Below, piece by piece: positions 21,658 to 35,669 of a stretch of DNA of 64,000 nucleotides (its first letter is position 1; the number at the start of each line of letters is the position of its first letter). Below the pieces are notes generated by a model. The model worked only from the letters and a program-made list of their open reading frames with translations, ran no database searches and was not told where the DNA came from. Source of the DNA: Cenococcum geophilum 1.58 (Eukaryota > Ascomycota > Dothideomycetes > Gloniales > Gloniaceae); assembly GCA_001692895.1 (NCBI GenBank), contig KV748249.1, positions 372,001 to 436,000 on the forward strand, read 5' to 3'. The translations under genes and the position numbers were made by a program.

Positions 21658-22412
21658 TATAGAAACTCTAGACTCCCTAAAACGATTATCTCTAATAAAA
21701 GTAGCTAGTTTATCTCTGTATTTTAGGAAAAAACTAACTACCTAATTTTATATTAAAGCACTAATATCTATTATATATTATTAAGAAACGGATAGTTAAA
21801 TAGAATATATAAATGCTATAATAGAATAGTATATTTGGATATATACGTTATACTTATAGGATAATTAGATTAACTAGCTTATATTTACTAAGTTTATAAT
21901 AAATAACTCTAGTTTAGAAACTATTAAAGTCTTTCTATTCTTAGCTAACTACGGCTAGTATTTATAGATAGGTTTTAAACCCTTTAATAATATTTCTTAC
22001 CCCGCTTATTATACTTTATAAGTTATAAAAGTAGATTAATTTATAAAGGAGATAGGGGAACTATAATAGTTTCTTACTAATAAGATAATATAGGCTTAAT
22101 CTATTTATAAAGCTAAAGTAAATAAGAACTAAATTCTAGCACCGACCTACTAGATTAGTAATTTTATTTAATTAAATATAAGAAATCTAAATATAAAATA
22201 ACCTATTAACAAACTTAATTAGAAGAACACTGGCCCTTATAAGGTTAAAACGGTTATCCCTTTTTATACCTATTAACTAAAGCTCTCTAATACGGTTAAA
22301 ATCTACCCTTATATTGGACGCCCTGTTTAAATAAATATAGAACCCTCCCCTACTAGTTAAAGTAGATAGTAAGAATAAGTACTTTATTAAAAGAATTAAT
22401 AACATTAAGTAT
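21658..22412 (+). pseudogene. G0 integrase C-terminal part and chromodomain start
   Basis: The frame carries the integrase core end and C-terminal region of a Gypsy element, then the phrase NKYFIKRINNIK, which begins a chromodomain. The next chromodomain residues (YNK..KC, then YLIKWRGFTKP in RIP-corrected form) are found at 54401 onward. The break falls at the AGTAT duplication made by G1. Chromodomains tether chromovirus integrase to modified histones, so the interrupted domain is the targeting module. Confidence 0.8.
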
Positions 22413-22792
22413 TGTTATAAAGTAAGTATAAGCGACGATAATATATAGCAAAGTAGATATTATTAAGCTATATATATGAACTGTATAATAAGATTAAAAT
22501 GTTATATAAGAAAAGAAGGTAGGAAAATAAGAAGAAAGGGTATATATTATGGACTTAGTTGCTTAGTTAATATATACACAAAGCAGAATAGAATTTAGGT
22601 AGTAGTCTTAGCAGAACTTAGTAGGATTTAGTAAAACTTAGTAAAACTTAGTAGAATATGGCATAATATAGTAGGTTGCCGTTAGATTGCCGTAAATTAC
22701 TATTAAATTGCTATCTTATAGTTAGTTTTTAATTACTAAATTAGTGGAAATAGGTAGACGTGTATAAGGTGTTATAGGGGTATCCTATAATA
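22413..22792 (-). repeat. G1 3' LTR (380 bp)
   Basis: In plus reading it starts TGTTATAAAGTAAGTATAAG and ends CCTATAATA. It carries about 50 bp (several GTAAAACTTAGTA-like units) that the 5' LTR lacks. Confidence 0.88.
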
Positions 22793-22849
22793 GTACCCCC
22801 CCCTTTAAACTTAAGCTTTTATAAGATAGGGCTATAGTAATTTTAGGTA

Positions 22850-25800
22850 AAGTTTATAAAAGTTTTTTGCGGCTTATATAAGTTTTATAAAGTTAACGGG
22901 TTTTTATAAGGGCTTAGTAAAGCCTCTCTATTTTATAAGATATATATATTAGCGTTTCCATTTATTATACTTAATATTATTAATTTTTTTTAATAAAGTA
23001 CTTATTTTTACTATCTACTTTAACTAACAGGGGAGGGTTTTATATTTATTTAGGTAGGGCGTCTAATATAGGGGTAGTAGGGTAGAAGACTAACGTATAG
23101 AATACGGGGTGGATTTTAACCATAGTAGGGAGTTTTAGTTAGTAGGCGTAAGAGGAAATAACCTTCTTAACCTTATAAGGGCCAGCGTTCTTTTAATTAA
23201 GTTTCTTAATAAGTCGTTTTATATTTAGATTTCTTATATTTAGTTAAATAAAGTTACTAATTTAATAGGCTGGTACTAGGGGTTATTTCTTATTTACTAC
23301 GGCTTTATAGATAAATTAGGCCTATATTATTTTATTAGTAAGGAACTATTATAGTTTCTCTATCTTTTCTATAAATTTATTTACTTTTATAATTTATAAA
23401 GCGTAATAAGTAGGGTAGGGAACATTACTAAAAGGTTTAAACCCTATTTATAAATATTAGCTATAGTTAGCTAGAAACGGGTAGACCTTTATAGTTTCTA
23501 AAACGGAATTATTTATAATAAACTTAGTAAATATAAGCTAGTTAATCTAGTTATCTTATAATATAATATATATATCTAGATATACTATTCTATTATAGCA
23601 TTTATATATTCTATTTAACTATCCATTTTTAGGTAATATATAGTAAATAGCAGTACTTTAATATAGAGTTAGGTAGTTAGTTCTTTTTAGAATATAGAGA
23701 TAAACTAGCTGCCTTTATTAGAGATAATCGTTTTAGGGAGTTTGTAGAGTTTCTATATATAATCTAGGAATAATTAGGCGATAGTAGGCGTTAATATATT
23801 AGGGTAGGCAATTAAGTGCCTTATCTTAGATAGCTAGTCTATAACTACTATAATATTTATATAGCCTTTACTTACGGGGAGGTTAATAATAAAGTTAATT
23901 AAGATATCCTTCTATCTTTGGTCCGGAATAGGTAGTGGCTTTAGTAGGCTGTTATACGTCTTATATAAAGCTTTAGCTTATTAGTAGATATAGCAGCTAG
24001 AGATATACCTTTGTGTTATATTATATATATTTAGCTAATAATACTCCCGTTAGAGTATTTTTAGGGGTTTTTCTTAGCCTAGGTAGCTGGCTACTAGTAG
24101 GTTATATACGTATTTAAGGAGCTTAAGCTTAAGCTTATTATAATTAGGGATAACTAAACGGTTTTAGTAGTATAAGTAGTTTCTATAGGCTTCGTATTTA
24201 CTTAAAGAAATCCTTTTAGAGCGTCTAATACTATCTTATATTAGCTTAAGCGTCTCTTAAATAAATTTGTTATTTAGGTATTTATCTACTATAATCTATT
24301 TAATTAATTAATTAGTTATTTTAAGGACGTGTACCATAAGGTCTTTAGTAAGAGGATTAAATAGTTTAGGGCGGAGTAAGGTCTACTTTTAGTAGAAACA
24401 CGCTTTTTTTAGTATTAGCGCGTCTTGTAAGCGTTAGGTTAAGGTATTAGGCTTCTAGCCTTAAATACCTAGGCGGTATATAATTAAAAATTGAAAATAA
24501 GATAAGTATTCTAACTAGTGGGCCTAATAATAACTTAGCTATTTTATAGTTATAAAGAACTATAAGTTCTTATAGTTACTAAGGACCTTAATTATAAGTC
24601 TAGCGCCTTTTAGTTTAGGTTACTATTATTTAAAACATCTAATAATAGCTAATAAATTTCTTATTATAGATCTTGTAATTATATTTAGCTTGGCTTAATT
24701 ATTTTAAGAAGTATACTATAGGGCATGGTGCTCTATTCTTATTATATTAAGATAGGATGCCTCTAGTAACGTAGTTAAATAAGTTAGCTTTTATAACGCT
24801 TATTTAGTTTAGGTTAAAGTATTAGAGTATAGGCGCAGTAGTAAATATAACCTTTAGATAGGCAAAGCCCTTTTTATATTCCTTATTAAAAATAAAGGCT
24901 TTATCCTTTTAGGTTAGAGCTAAAAGGGGTAAAAGTAGGGCAGAGAAGTTATTAATGAATTATTAGTAGAAGTTAGCAAATCCTATAAAGGCTCTTACGT
25001 CCTTAACGTTTTTAGGTTCTTACTAATTTATAATTACCTTAACCTTCTTTAGGTCTATTTATATGCTATTTATAAAAATAAAGAGTTTAAGGTATAGGAA
25101 TTCCGTTTTATAAAATTTGTATTTATTTATATCTAATTATAGACCGGCTCCGTGTAGGGCTTATAAAATAAGGTTAACGTATTTCCGATATTTAGTTAGG
25201 TTATGACTATATATTAAGATATCGTTAATATAAGTAGTATAGAAGATATCTAGGTAGGGATATAAGGTATTATTTATATAATATTAAAACGAGCTTAGAG
25301 CGTTTATAAGGCTAAATAGTATTATTAAGTATTTAAATAATCTATACTAAGTACAAAAAGTAGTAAGCTATTTGCCTCCTTTAGTAATATAAAGGCGGTT
25401 AAATATAGATATAATATTAAGCTTTATGTAGAAGCAAGCCTTACTTAATTAGTTTAGTATCTCTTATATTAGCGGGATTAGATATTAGTTTTTAACGGTA
25501 GTGGCATTAAGAGCTTAGTAGTCTACGTAGAAGTATAATCCGCTACCTAGTTTCTTAATAAAGATTACTGGTGCGGCTATAGGTAAAGAGCTTACTTTAA
25601 TAAATCCTTTACTTAGGTTCTCGTCTAGGTACCTCTATAACACTTAGAGTTTATTTTAGGATATCTTATATAGGGGTCTAAATCCAGGCGGCTTTCCTTC
25701 TTTAAGTATAATCTTATAGTCGTATAGTTGGTATTCCGGTAGCTTATTAGCTTTCTTTTATAAGAATGCATTTAGGCAATAATAATACTCTACTAGTACC

Positions 25801-27129
25801 TTTGTAGCAGAGTTAGTATACTTTTTTAGTACTAAGGCTTTCTTAATATCGGCTATTATAACAGCGAAGATTATATATTTAGGTCTCTTAGCAAGTTAAG
25901 CTAGTAGGGTAGCTCTAATTATGCGGATATCTAGGGTGTTAAGCTTATTTAGGTTATCTATAGTTTCTTATATAGTTTCTTATTCGGCTTTAAATTTAGT
26001 ATTAGGTACGGAGTTAGTATTAGATTTAGGTTTGGGTTCTTTAAGTATACTCTTTATAGTAGAGTACTAGTCCTTCTAGTATTTTTGTATAGTAAGTTTA
26101 AGCTTTTACTTAGTACGGGGTGGTGCAGTACTTAGGGTCTATTTGTAGGGTTTAGTGGAATTTTTAAATCCTTACTAGACATTAGTAAAAGTCTTATATT
26201 GGTGGAATTTAGTGAAATTCTTAGGCTAGTGAAATTGGGTAAACTTCTTAGATATAGGGTAGATATTAGTAAAAAAAATTTAATTTCGGTTTTAGGTCTA
26301 AGTAGTAAGTTATAAGGCACTTCTACTTATAATAGGAGGCGGTAAATATAAGCTTAAGGCTGTTTTAATTAATGGTTACCTTATATAGCTTTATCTAGGG
26401 TTATTTAAGAATTACTAGGTAACTTAGGGTAGTAATAAAAGGCCTAATTAGTTCTTTATAGTTTAGGTATTAGAGTTTTAGGTATACTATATAGGTAATT
26501 TAGCCTAAGACCGTGCGTTTACTATTAAATCTAAATACGTTAATATGCCGGTTAAGGGGGGTTAGGGTAAAACCATTATCTTATATAAAGATCTTATTAA
26601 TAAATCCTATGCTACTAGCTCCTATATTAATTAGAACTTAGGTATTAGCCTATTAATTATTCTGCCAAAGATAATAGTTAATAGTTATGCTATAATTCTA
26701 AGAGTTAGAGTTTGTAATATCTAAAGTATTTAATAAAATCCTAAGGTAGAGCCGTCCTAAAAAGCGACTTAGCTCTAAAACCTTCCTTTTAGAGGCGATT
26801 AGGGCGGAGTTCTTATAGCGTATCGGTTATAGCTTTGTCCTTATAAGTGGTGCTTATTAAATAACGTATTAGAGCTAGATAATAATTAGGGTTAGTAAAT
26901 AGGGCTTAGTTAAGGCAATTAGTTACTTATATTAGTTGTTTATTTATATAATTAGAATAATAGAATACTACCTATACTAGTTATCCGTATATATATTTAG
27001 GGTAATAGAATAAAGTAGTAGCTTAAAATATAAGTATTGCTTCCACACTTAAAACAAAGGCTATACTTAATACGTCATTTATATTTAATAGACCCTTTTA
27101 GGGCGTAGGAGAGAGTTTTAGCGTTAATA
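22850..27129 (-). pseudogene. G1 pol (protease to chromodomain), RIP-broken
   Basis: On the minus strand the RT is clear: KGFIK at about 25605, [13 protein letters not shown], then ALNA and the active-site region TYINDILIYSH near 25230-25190 (first catalytic Asp changed to Asn). RNase H follows to about 24500, integrase about 24250-23600, an SH3-like tail to 23100 and a chromodomain about 23010-22850 ending near the purine tract. The segment upstream of RT (to 27129) should hold protease and the end of gag and is cut by Gypsy A. It encoded replication and integration enzymes; no intact frame is left. Confidence 0.8.
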
Positions 27130-27556
27130 TATTACGGACGCTTTAAGTACGATGTTATGACCACTTAGAGAAGAGTCGGAAGAAGCTAGTTGGTTAATAC
27201 AGGCACGGGCCAGGATAGAACCCGTGGAACCATATAACAAGAAATGGTAAGCGAGTCATATAATAGTTAAACGTGTTGGCTGTATTAAACGTAAGGAACG
27301 TCACGTTTAATATAGACAAGACGTATATTATATACAAGAAGGATTTTATAGAAGTACAGCCGTGTATTTAAGGACCCTTAGTCCCTACCTAGATAGTTCT
27401 TTCCTTATAGTAATTCTCAGAATACAATTAGAGTTAATCTGTTAGGCAACTACTCCACCAGTTATTATTACGTTGTTAACTACTATCTTTGCATTTCCTA
27501 TACACTTAGCCCATTAATAGAACCTATTGTAGTTCCTACTATAAGGTTCCGTTATA
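27130..27556 (+). repeat. A 5' LTR (427 bp)
   Basis: It starts TATTACGGACGCTTTAAG (RIP form of TGTTAC) and ends TTCCGTTATA. A TATTTAAGGACCC box near 27363 could mark the promoter. Confidence 0.93.
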
Positions 27557-27601
27557 CAATCACTACCTAGTTACGGTATTAAATATAGAAAGTTAAATAA
27601 T

Positions 27602-30600
27602 ATGCCACCAAAAGCAGCCACCACCACGCCATTAACGGCGGCAACTACTTTAAGGTTAGGGGGTGACACTAATATAGCGGACACTGACTCGCAATAACCT
27701 ATGACGGTAGGACAATTATAAAAAATAGTGGATCGATTAATAGAGAATAATACGGTACTTAAGAATAGACTTAATGGAATCGGAGCAGTAAAGGTTAAGT
27801 TACTATTAATTAAACGATTCTTAGAAAAGAGATTAAAGCTTAAAGGATTTCTAACGTAAATGCATTTTAAAGTTATGCAAGAAGGGGCTAAGTTAGCCAC
27901 GATAATGGACCAGATAGCCTATATAGGACTATTCCTAACGGGTCGGGCACTTAAATGGTTTAAACCCTACTTAATAGAAATACAGACTAACGGAATAACT
28001 ACTGCAAATTAAGAGGTACGATTTGTGTTTTCTAGCTAGGTAGGATTTGCGGAACGATTAATATAGATATTTAGGGACCTAGAAGCAATAACTATAGCAA
28101 AGAGAAAGCTTTAGGACCTAATATAGCGAACTTTAGTAATTAAGTACATAACATAGTTTTAAATACTTGCGATATAAGTCGAATAGAACAATAAGGCGCT
28201 TATAGCACAGTATAAATAAGGACTTAAGGCTAAAGTTTAGGACACAATTATTCTGATGAAAGATGCGGATACCCTAAGGGAATTAATAGATTAAGTGATT
28301 AAGATTAATAATAGGATCTTCTAAAGGGAACAGGCTAAGAGAGGCCAGGATAGAGTTCTATAGTTATATAAGACGCAGAATACACAACGACTAAAGCTAA
28401 GTTAGAAACTATGGTATAGCACAGAGCCAATAGACCTAAGTGGTACTAAAGAAGCCTATAAGAGATGGAGTAAGAAACTATAAAAACCTAGAGGTTAAGG
28501 ATCTAGTAATTATAGGACTAAGGAGCAGAGGCTAAACCAGGGATCTTAATAGCAGAAGACGTTTAGGCGGACTCTATAATAAAGTTAGTGGTTTAGAGAC
28601 GGAGCTTATATAAATTACGGGAAATAGAGTTACTTTGCGAGGGATTATAAAGATGGTTAGAGTTACTATATAATAAAGGGAACTAGACTAATAGTATGTA
28701 ATACATATGTATAGAGGGACGATAGTGTACTGCGAGGAATAAAAGAATGTTTAATTAAAAGTTTTGCGTTCTGTTATAATAACGCATACTAAATTTATAA
28801 AGACGCTAAGTATGGTATAAGCTATTAGCTATAAGAGCTAGAGTTAAAAGGACTTAAAGGAACTAAAGAGTTAGATAAAGAACAAGATTAACTCTATAAG
28901 CTAGATTAAGACGTTATAGCAACGTACGGATAATAATTAGTAACAATAATAATGGAGTCAGAGTACTTATTAATTAATAGTAACAAGGATAGTAAAGGAA
29001 CCAACTAGGGGTATCTAAACCTTAATAATGTAATAGAAGCAGAGACTAAGACCACTATAGAGTAAGATTTAGTAACGGGTATTATAACACCGTTAGATAC
29101 GGCGTCTATTACTTTATAAGACGGAAGAAGTAATATCTAGGGACGATTAAGCAAGCAGACAACTGCTAGTGCTAGCTTACTACTTAATAAAGGCAAAAAG
29201 CCAAAGGCTTAAGATTCTTACAATAAGATAAAAGACGACTAAGATTCTTAAGATAAGATGAGGTAAGCTTAAAGACCTATAACGGACAGAAACCAATAGA
29301 GCAGAGTAGTAGCTTAGTTTAAAGATATATAAATAAGCTTGGGATAAGAATTCCTAACAGCATAAGATTCTTAAAAAGAGATAAGTAAGATCTAGGACTC
29401 TTAAGATAAGACGAGGATACTAGTAAAGCCTAGTTGGACTAAGGCTAGAGCTAAGCTTAAGTTAAAAGCAAGCTTAGGATTAAAGAATCTAAGGGGTTAA
29501 GAATTCGGAGTGTGAATTAAAACACCTATAAGCAAGAGGTAAGGAGCTTTATTATAGAGCAGAGAATTTATAGCGTAAATAGTAATTAGACTAGGAGACA
29601 GATATATAGACCTAGAAGACTTACTAGGGGAATATAGTGTTCGGCCTAAAGATCGAAAAGTTAATACTAAGATTAAGAAGTACGAAGACTTTAAGGATCT
29701 ACTTATAAGACGCGACGTAAAGGAAACCATAGAGGAATTTAGGGTAAGAATTACCTTATAGCAAGAACAGAAACTAGATAAAAGATCTAGCATATTAGGA
29801 CATACGAGGGATAGAGCACTAGTATAAAGGATTACTAATAGGCCTAGAGTAGGCATACTAAGAGCTAAGTAGCTTACTGAACTAGAATAAGAAGAGGATT
29901 TAGGGATTCCTACTAGGTTCGAAGAACGATATACTAAAGGCTGTTACAACGCAGTAATAAAGAAATATTTCCTTATAGATAAGCCGTATACACTTAAGCA
30001 GCTGTACCAAAAGTGGTATAGGTAACGGCACAATAATAAGTAGGAGGATTTCTATATATAGCTGGACGAAAAAGTTATCCAAGACCACCCAATTACAGAG
30101 AAGGCTATAACTTATATTAAGGGGGCCTTAATTATAACATTAAAAGATCTAGAGGAGCAATTAGAGGACTAAAGAAGCGAAAAACGAATCTTAGTACCCG
30201 CGAATAAAGTTGCAACGCTTAGATCAACACAAGAAAGGTTTAAACTCTAAGATAAAAATAAACCGAGAGTTAACCTAAGACATTAAGCATATTATATACT
30301 ATTGTGGATAGTATATATAGATAATGCGTGTAATATATATAGAGCACTAAAGAATAAAAATCGAAAGTATCTAATAAGGATATATTGGATAACGGACAAG
30401 GCAAAGTATCAAAACGCTAAGTATATACATAGTTGGTATCTAGTAGAAGTTTAAGAATAAGGGGACTTAATACTTTAACCAGGAAAATTCCTTACGGAAG
30501 AATACCTAGATAGACGATAATAGTAGGAATATCCAGAAAACACCTATCTATGGCACATTAAAGACAAAAAACGAACTAAGTATTAGCCTAAATTGGACCA

Positions 30601-33600
30601 AGTACAAACGGGATCTAGTAGCTAGTAGTTAGGAAAAGTAGAGGCCCACGGAACCAGAGGGAGCTAGTAGTAGAGCCTCAGACCCTTAAAGGAATTTAAA
30701 GACAACACCTAAATTTACGAGTTAAATAGCAAGATTAAAAGTTTAAGGCATTAATAGATAGTAGAGCAATAAGGAACTATATCTTACTAGCAGCAGTTAA
30801 AAAAATAGGGTTACTACACAGGCAGAAGGAACATCTTTACTTATTAGTAACAATTTTAGGAGATCTAATAGCCTATAGAGGAGGTATTATTAATCTTAAA
30901 ACAGGACCTATTTAGCTAACTATTAAAGAAAGATAAGTAGAGATGTCTTTTAACATATTACTATTAGGGAACAATAAGGCAGTATTAGGAATGCCTTAGT
31001 TACAGGAATACAATCTAAAGATTAATTAGGTTATAGGTTAAGTCAATATTAGAAATATACGACGATATAAAATGCGACAGCAAACCAAGTTAGTATAGTA
31101 CTAAGTAGGAGCGACCTATAAAGAAACGGAAAAAGGACTAAGCTATATACCAAAAAGATACCGCAAGTATAGCAAGAAACTATAGTCACCTAAGAGTAAA
31201 AAACTATTAGAATACACAGCATAGGACTATAAGATAGAATTAGAACCAGGAATAAGTCTAAGGTTCTTTCTAATCTATAAGCTTACTAAAGAAGAAGGTA
31301 GAGCATTAAAAGAGTTTATTTAAGAAAACTTATAAAAGGGATATGTTAGACCATCGCAGTTATCAGCGGGTTATCCAGTACTATTTATACTAAAAAAGAA
31401 TAGTAAAATAAGGTTGTATATTAACTATAGACAGTTAAACAGTATCACTAGGAAGGATAGGTATCCTTTACCCTTAATTAGCGAAATTTAAGACAGGATA
31501 GGCAATGCGCAAATCTTTATAAAGATAAATCTAAGATGGGCGTACCATCAAATTAGGATTAAGGAAGGCGACGAATAAAAGGCAGCCTTTAGATTAAAGG
31601 AAGGACTATATAAACCATTAATTATATAATTCGGGCTTATAAACGTACTAGTAACGTTCTAAAAGCGTATTAACAATATATTAGGAGAACATTTAGATAA
31701 ATTTATTATAGTATACCTTAATAATATTATCATCTACTTAATAAACGAGAAAGAGTATAAAGAATACGTTAAATAGGTCTTAAAGAGACTATAGAAAGAA
31801 CAAATGCTAGTAGCAATTAAGAAATGCGAGTTCTTCACTAGGAAGACCGATTGTGTTAGATTTATTATTAAACTAGGCCAACTTAGTATAGATCTAAAGA
31901 AGATTAAGGCTATAGTAAATTAGCAAGAACTAGAGAACGTTACGCAGTTAAGATTATTCCTAGGGTTTTACAATTACTATAAAAGGTTTATAGCGTAATA
32001 GTTAAAGGATATTAAACCATTTACACGATTAATAAAGAAAGAAGAACTATAGGCATAGGAAGAGGAACAGTAAGAACTCTTTAAGAAAGTTAAAGAGTTA
32101 TTTACCTAGGAGCTAGTTCTTAAAATCTATTAACTAGGACTAGAGACGGTTATAGAAATAGATATATTAGACTTTATACTAGGAGTATATTTTATATAGA
32201 GGCATCCAAATAGATGGCATCTAGTAGCATATTATAGTCGGAAGATAACACCACTAGAGTTAAACTATAACATCTATAACAAGAAGTTATTAGGTATAGT
32301 TATAGCACTAAAGAAATAGAGAGTATTTTTATAAGGCATAGAAAAACTATTTATAGTTAAAACGGATTATAAAAACCTAATAGGATTTCTAATAATAAAG
32401 GAACTTAACCAAAGACAGGTTAGATGGGTAGAGATACTTATAGAATATTATTTTAAGATTTAGCATACTAAGGGTACAGACAACACGTAAGCTAATGCGT
32501 TAAGTTAAAAGGCTAAACTATAAAATAACAATAAGCCATTAGGGGCTTTACTGCAAAAAGATATAGATGGACTAATTAGGTACAATTATCCAAAAATCAC
32601 AGCAACTTAAGAGGATAAGTTAGGAAAAGTATATAAAATACTAGAAAGCTTTTAGGTATAAAGAATTCTAGAAGCACAGCTAAAAGATCTATAGTTAGAT
32701 ATATATAAAAACTAAGAAGCGAAGTATATCCTAAGAAGCATAGTAGAGCAGTTCATAGAGGACTTCTATAAGGGACTAACTTAAGGATATAATAGAGCTA
32801 CGGGCTTAGTATTAAGACTCTAGGAAGAGTATATTATTAACAAAATCTAAAGGATAGCTAGAAGGGTTACTAAAGAGTATCTAAATTATTAAAAGAATAA
32901 ACTAACGAGGCATAAGCCGTATGAAGGGCTATAACCTATTAAAATACCAGAGAGACTATAGGAGGTTATATTATAGGACTTTATTATTAAGTTACTAAAG
33001 TTAAAAGATCCTATTACCGGATAAGATTATAACGCGATCTTAGTAATAGTAGATAAGCTTATAAAGTAGGGATACTTTATAGCCTATACGGAAGAAATCT
33101 CAGCGGAGGATATCACTAGAATCTATATTAAAGAAGTGTTTGTAAGACATAGAGCACTAAATAAAATTATATTAGATAGAGATCTAAGATTCGTAGCAGT
33201 ATTCTAGGAGGTATTCTTAGCGGAATAAGGAGTTTAAGCAGCAACTTCTACCGTATATTATCCGCAGACAGACGGTTAAATAAAAAGATTAAACTAGACA
33301 CTAGAACAGTATCTAAGGCATTATATTAATTACGTATAGAACAATTAGGTATCGCTATTACTAGTTATATAATTTATATACAATATAACACCATAAGAAG
33401 GAATGGGTACGTCACCATTTAAGGCGAATTATGGATACGAGCTAAGAACATTATTATTACTATATTAAGCGAAGAGAATAAGTAGCAAAGCTAAGCAAAG
33501 AATAAAAACTTTAATAAATCTTTATATAAACCTCATGGAAACAGCTAAGGCAGTACAGCAAAGAATAAAAAGTATTACAATGCTAAGAGATCTAAGGGAC

Positions 33601-34030
33601 TAGATCTTAAGGAGAGAGATAAAGTATAGCTACTACACAAAAATTTCAAAAGTTAACGACTAAGCAAGAAGTTAGACCACGTTAGACTAGGACCTTTCAA
33701 AATCATATAAAGAATTTCACCAGTTATATTTAAGTTAAACCTACTAGCCAAAATAAAGATCTACCCTATATAGTATATTGCAATACTAGAACTAGTATAT
33801 AGGAATATTAAGCTACTAGTCTACGAGATAGATATATATAGAGGTTAGGAAGAAGATAAATAGTAAGTTTTAAAGATTATTAGTTATAAGGACATTAATA
33901 ATGAAATATAGTATAAGGTTAAGTGGATAGGCTACACTAAAACTACCTAGGAGCTACTAGAGAATTTAAAAAACGCTATAGGAAAAGTATAGGAGTATTA
34001 GAAGAAAATAGGTCAGGCAATATTAATAAA
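27602..34030 (+). pseudogene. A gag-pol polyprotein with chromodomain, RIP-broken
   Basis: Gag starts at ATG 27602 (MPPKAATTTPLTAA) and contains AYIGLFLTGRALKWF, typical of Gypsy capsid, then a zinc knuckle at about 28610-28655 (NYGK.SYFARDYK for C-X2-C-X4-H-X4-C). Protease lies about 30740-31000 and RT about 31320-31990 (SAGYPVLFILKKNSKIRLYI; active site VYLNNIIIY at about 31711-31737, Asp-Asp changed to Asn-Asn). RNase H spans about 32150-32520 and integrase about 32930-33500 (VYYPQTDG). A chromodomain follows at about 33885-33995 (YKVKWIGYTKTT). The region 34040-34735 has open-ended coding texture but no recognised domain. Confidence 0.88.
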
Positions 34031-34735
34031 GGATTATTAAAGAACGAGTCACCTAAGGGGGACCTAGGAAGAGCGACTACCAAACTACTTAGAGTTGTTT
34101 TCTTTACTATAAAAGGAGAGTTAGTTCTCTTATTACCTAGTTCCTAAAGACCTTACTAAATAAGCTTCTACTCCTTTAAACGGACTTTCTTATAAATATA
34201 TTCCAAACGCTAAAGACAAGCGTAAGCTAGACGCTAAGCTTTAAAGACATATACGGACTCTTTTAAAGCACGCTAAACCTTAAGCAGCGCAGAGGCCAGC
34301 TTACCATTAAGCTTTATAGTAGTAGATTAAATACAAAACCCTATAACAAATTACTTAGGGAACTTAAAAACTATTAAGAGTAATAGGACGCGTATACTTA
34401 ACATTAGACATAAAACGAACATTATATAACGAACGTATATTAGCGCGAGTGCATTTAGAATAAAAGGAAGATTAGCAACCGGAGGGACTTGCAATTATAA
34501 TATAACTTAACCCTTCTTTCGCATAACAAGAGCAAGGAATCGCTATTACTTTACCTAGCAATAGTATTAAGGAAACAGTACAAAGGTAACGCTTAACCCA
34601 GGAGAGAGAAGAAATTGCTTTAGGTATAATAAGTAATAATATTAACCAAATTAATTAGACGGATATTACACCTCTAGTAAACAACCTGGAGATACTAAGT
34701 ATCTTTAAGGACGAAGATAAAGAGGAGGGAGATAG

Positions 34736-35162
34736 TATTACGGACGCTTTAAGTACAATATTATAACTACTTAGAGAAGAATTAGAAGAAGCTAGTTGGT
34801 TAATATAGGCACGGGCTAAGATAAAACCCGTGGAACCATATAACAAGGAATAGTAAGTAAGTCATATAATGGTTAAACGTGTTAGCTATATTAAACGTAA
34901 GAAACGTTACGTTTAATATAGATAAGACGTACATTACGTATAAGAAGGATTTTATAGGAGTACAGCCGTGTATTTAAGGACCCTTAGTCCCTACCTAGAT
35001 AGTTCTTTCCTTATAGTAATTCTTAGAATATAATTAGAGTTAATCTATTAGGCAACTACTCCACCAGTTGTTATTATATTGTTGACTACTATCTTTGCAT
35101 TTCCTATACACCTAGCCCATTGACAGAACCCATTGTAGTTCCTGCTATAAGGTTCCGTTACA
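34736..35162 (+). repeat. A 3' LTR (427 bp)
   Basis: It is the direct copy of 27130-27556, ending TTCCGTTACA before the TAATA duplication. Confidence 0.93.
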
Positions 35163-35167
35163 TAATA

Positions 35168-35669
35168 TCTATAGTATTTAGGTCCTTATAGGTCCTAGGC
35201 GGCTAAGGGGCAGAGTATTAAAATATATATTTTAGGGTAAGGTGTAGTATATTATTATATAAGCTATTAATAATATTAGCATAGGCGGTAAGGGTATTTA
35301 GCAGCTTAACTCCTATAAGGGAAGCCTTTAGTTTAGGGTTTAGTAATTCTACTAGGCAATTAATTAAGGCGGGTTCGTTTTATCTAGTCTCTTTAGTATA
35401 GTAGTAGAATTCGGCAAAGTATAATAGAAAGCTTTTAGAGCCTTATGTTATCTTATTTAGTTTTCTTTATACTATAGCAATTTGGTTAAGGTCGCTATAA
35501 GATACTTCTAGTATAGTAATTAGTTTTTTTATAGTACTTAGCTAAAACGAGTATATAGTTTCTACGGCGTCTCCTATTACATCGGGAAAATATATATAGA
35601 ATAAGATTTAAGTAGACTTTATATAGCGCGTTTCGCGTAATTAATATGCAAATTAACTAACTTAATACA
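35168..35669 (-). pseudogene. G1 gag, C-terminal half
   Basis: Minus-strand translation gives a Gypsy capsid pattern: PDVIGDAVETIYSF, then ITILEVSYSDLNQIA, RKLNKIT, LLYFAEFYYYTK and LNPKLKASL. This is the capsid C-terminal domain of a retrotransposon Gag. It lies between the Gypsy A and Gypsy B insertions and continues into 27129 toward pol. Its upstream link to the gag start at 45637 is disturbed by tandem-repeat DNA. Confidence 0.7.

Larger units (their letters stand above)
27130..35162 (+). mobile_element. A: full-length Gypsy chromovirus in G1
   Basis: The 8033-bp element has two 427-bp LTRs and a perfect duplication TAATA (27125-27129 and 35163-35167). Gag, protease, RT, RNase H, integrase and chromodomain read in order on the plus strand. 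Confidence 0.95.

Noticed and set aside
27571-27900. 109-codon reverse ORF
   Set aside because: It lies opposite the gag start of Gypsy A and is an antisense shadow; RIP removes stops on one strand while adding them on the other.
29497-29856. 119-codon reverse ORF
   Set aside because: It lies antisense to the Gypsy A gag-pol region with no recognisable feature.
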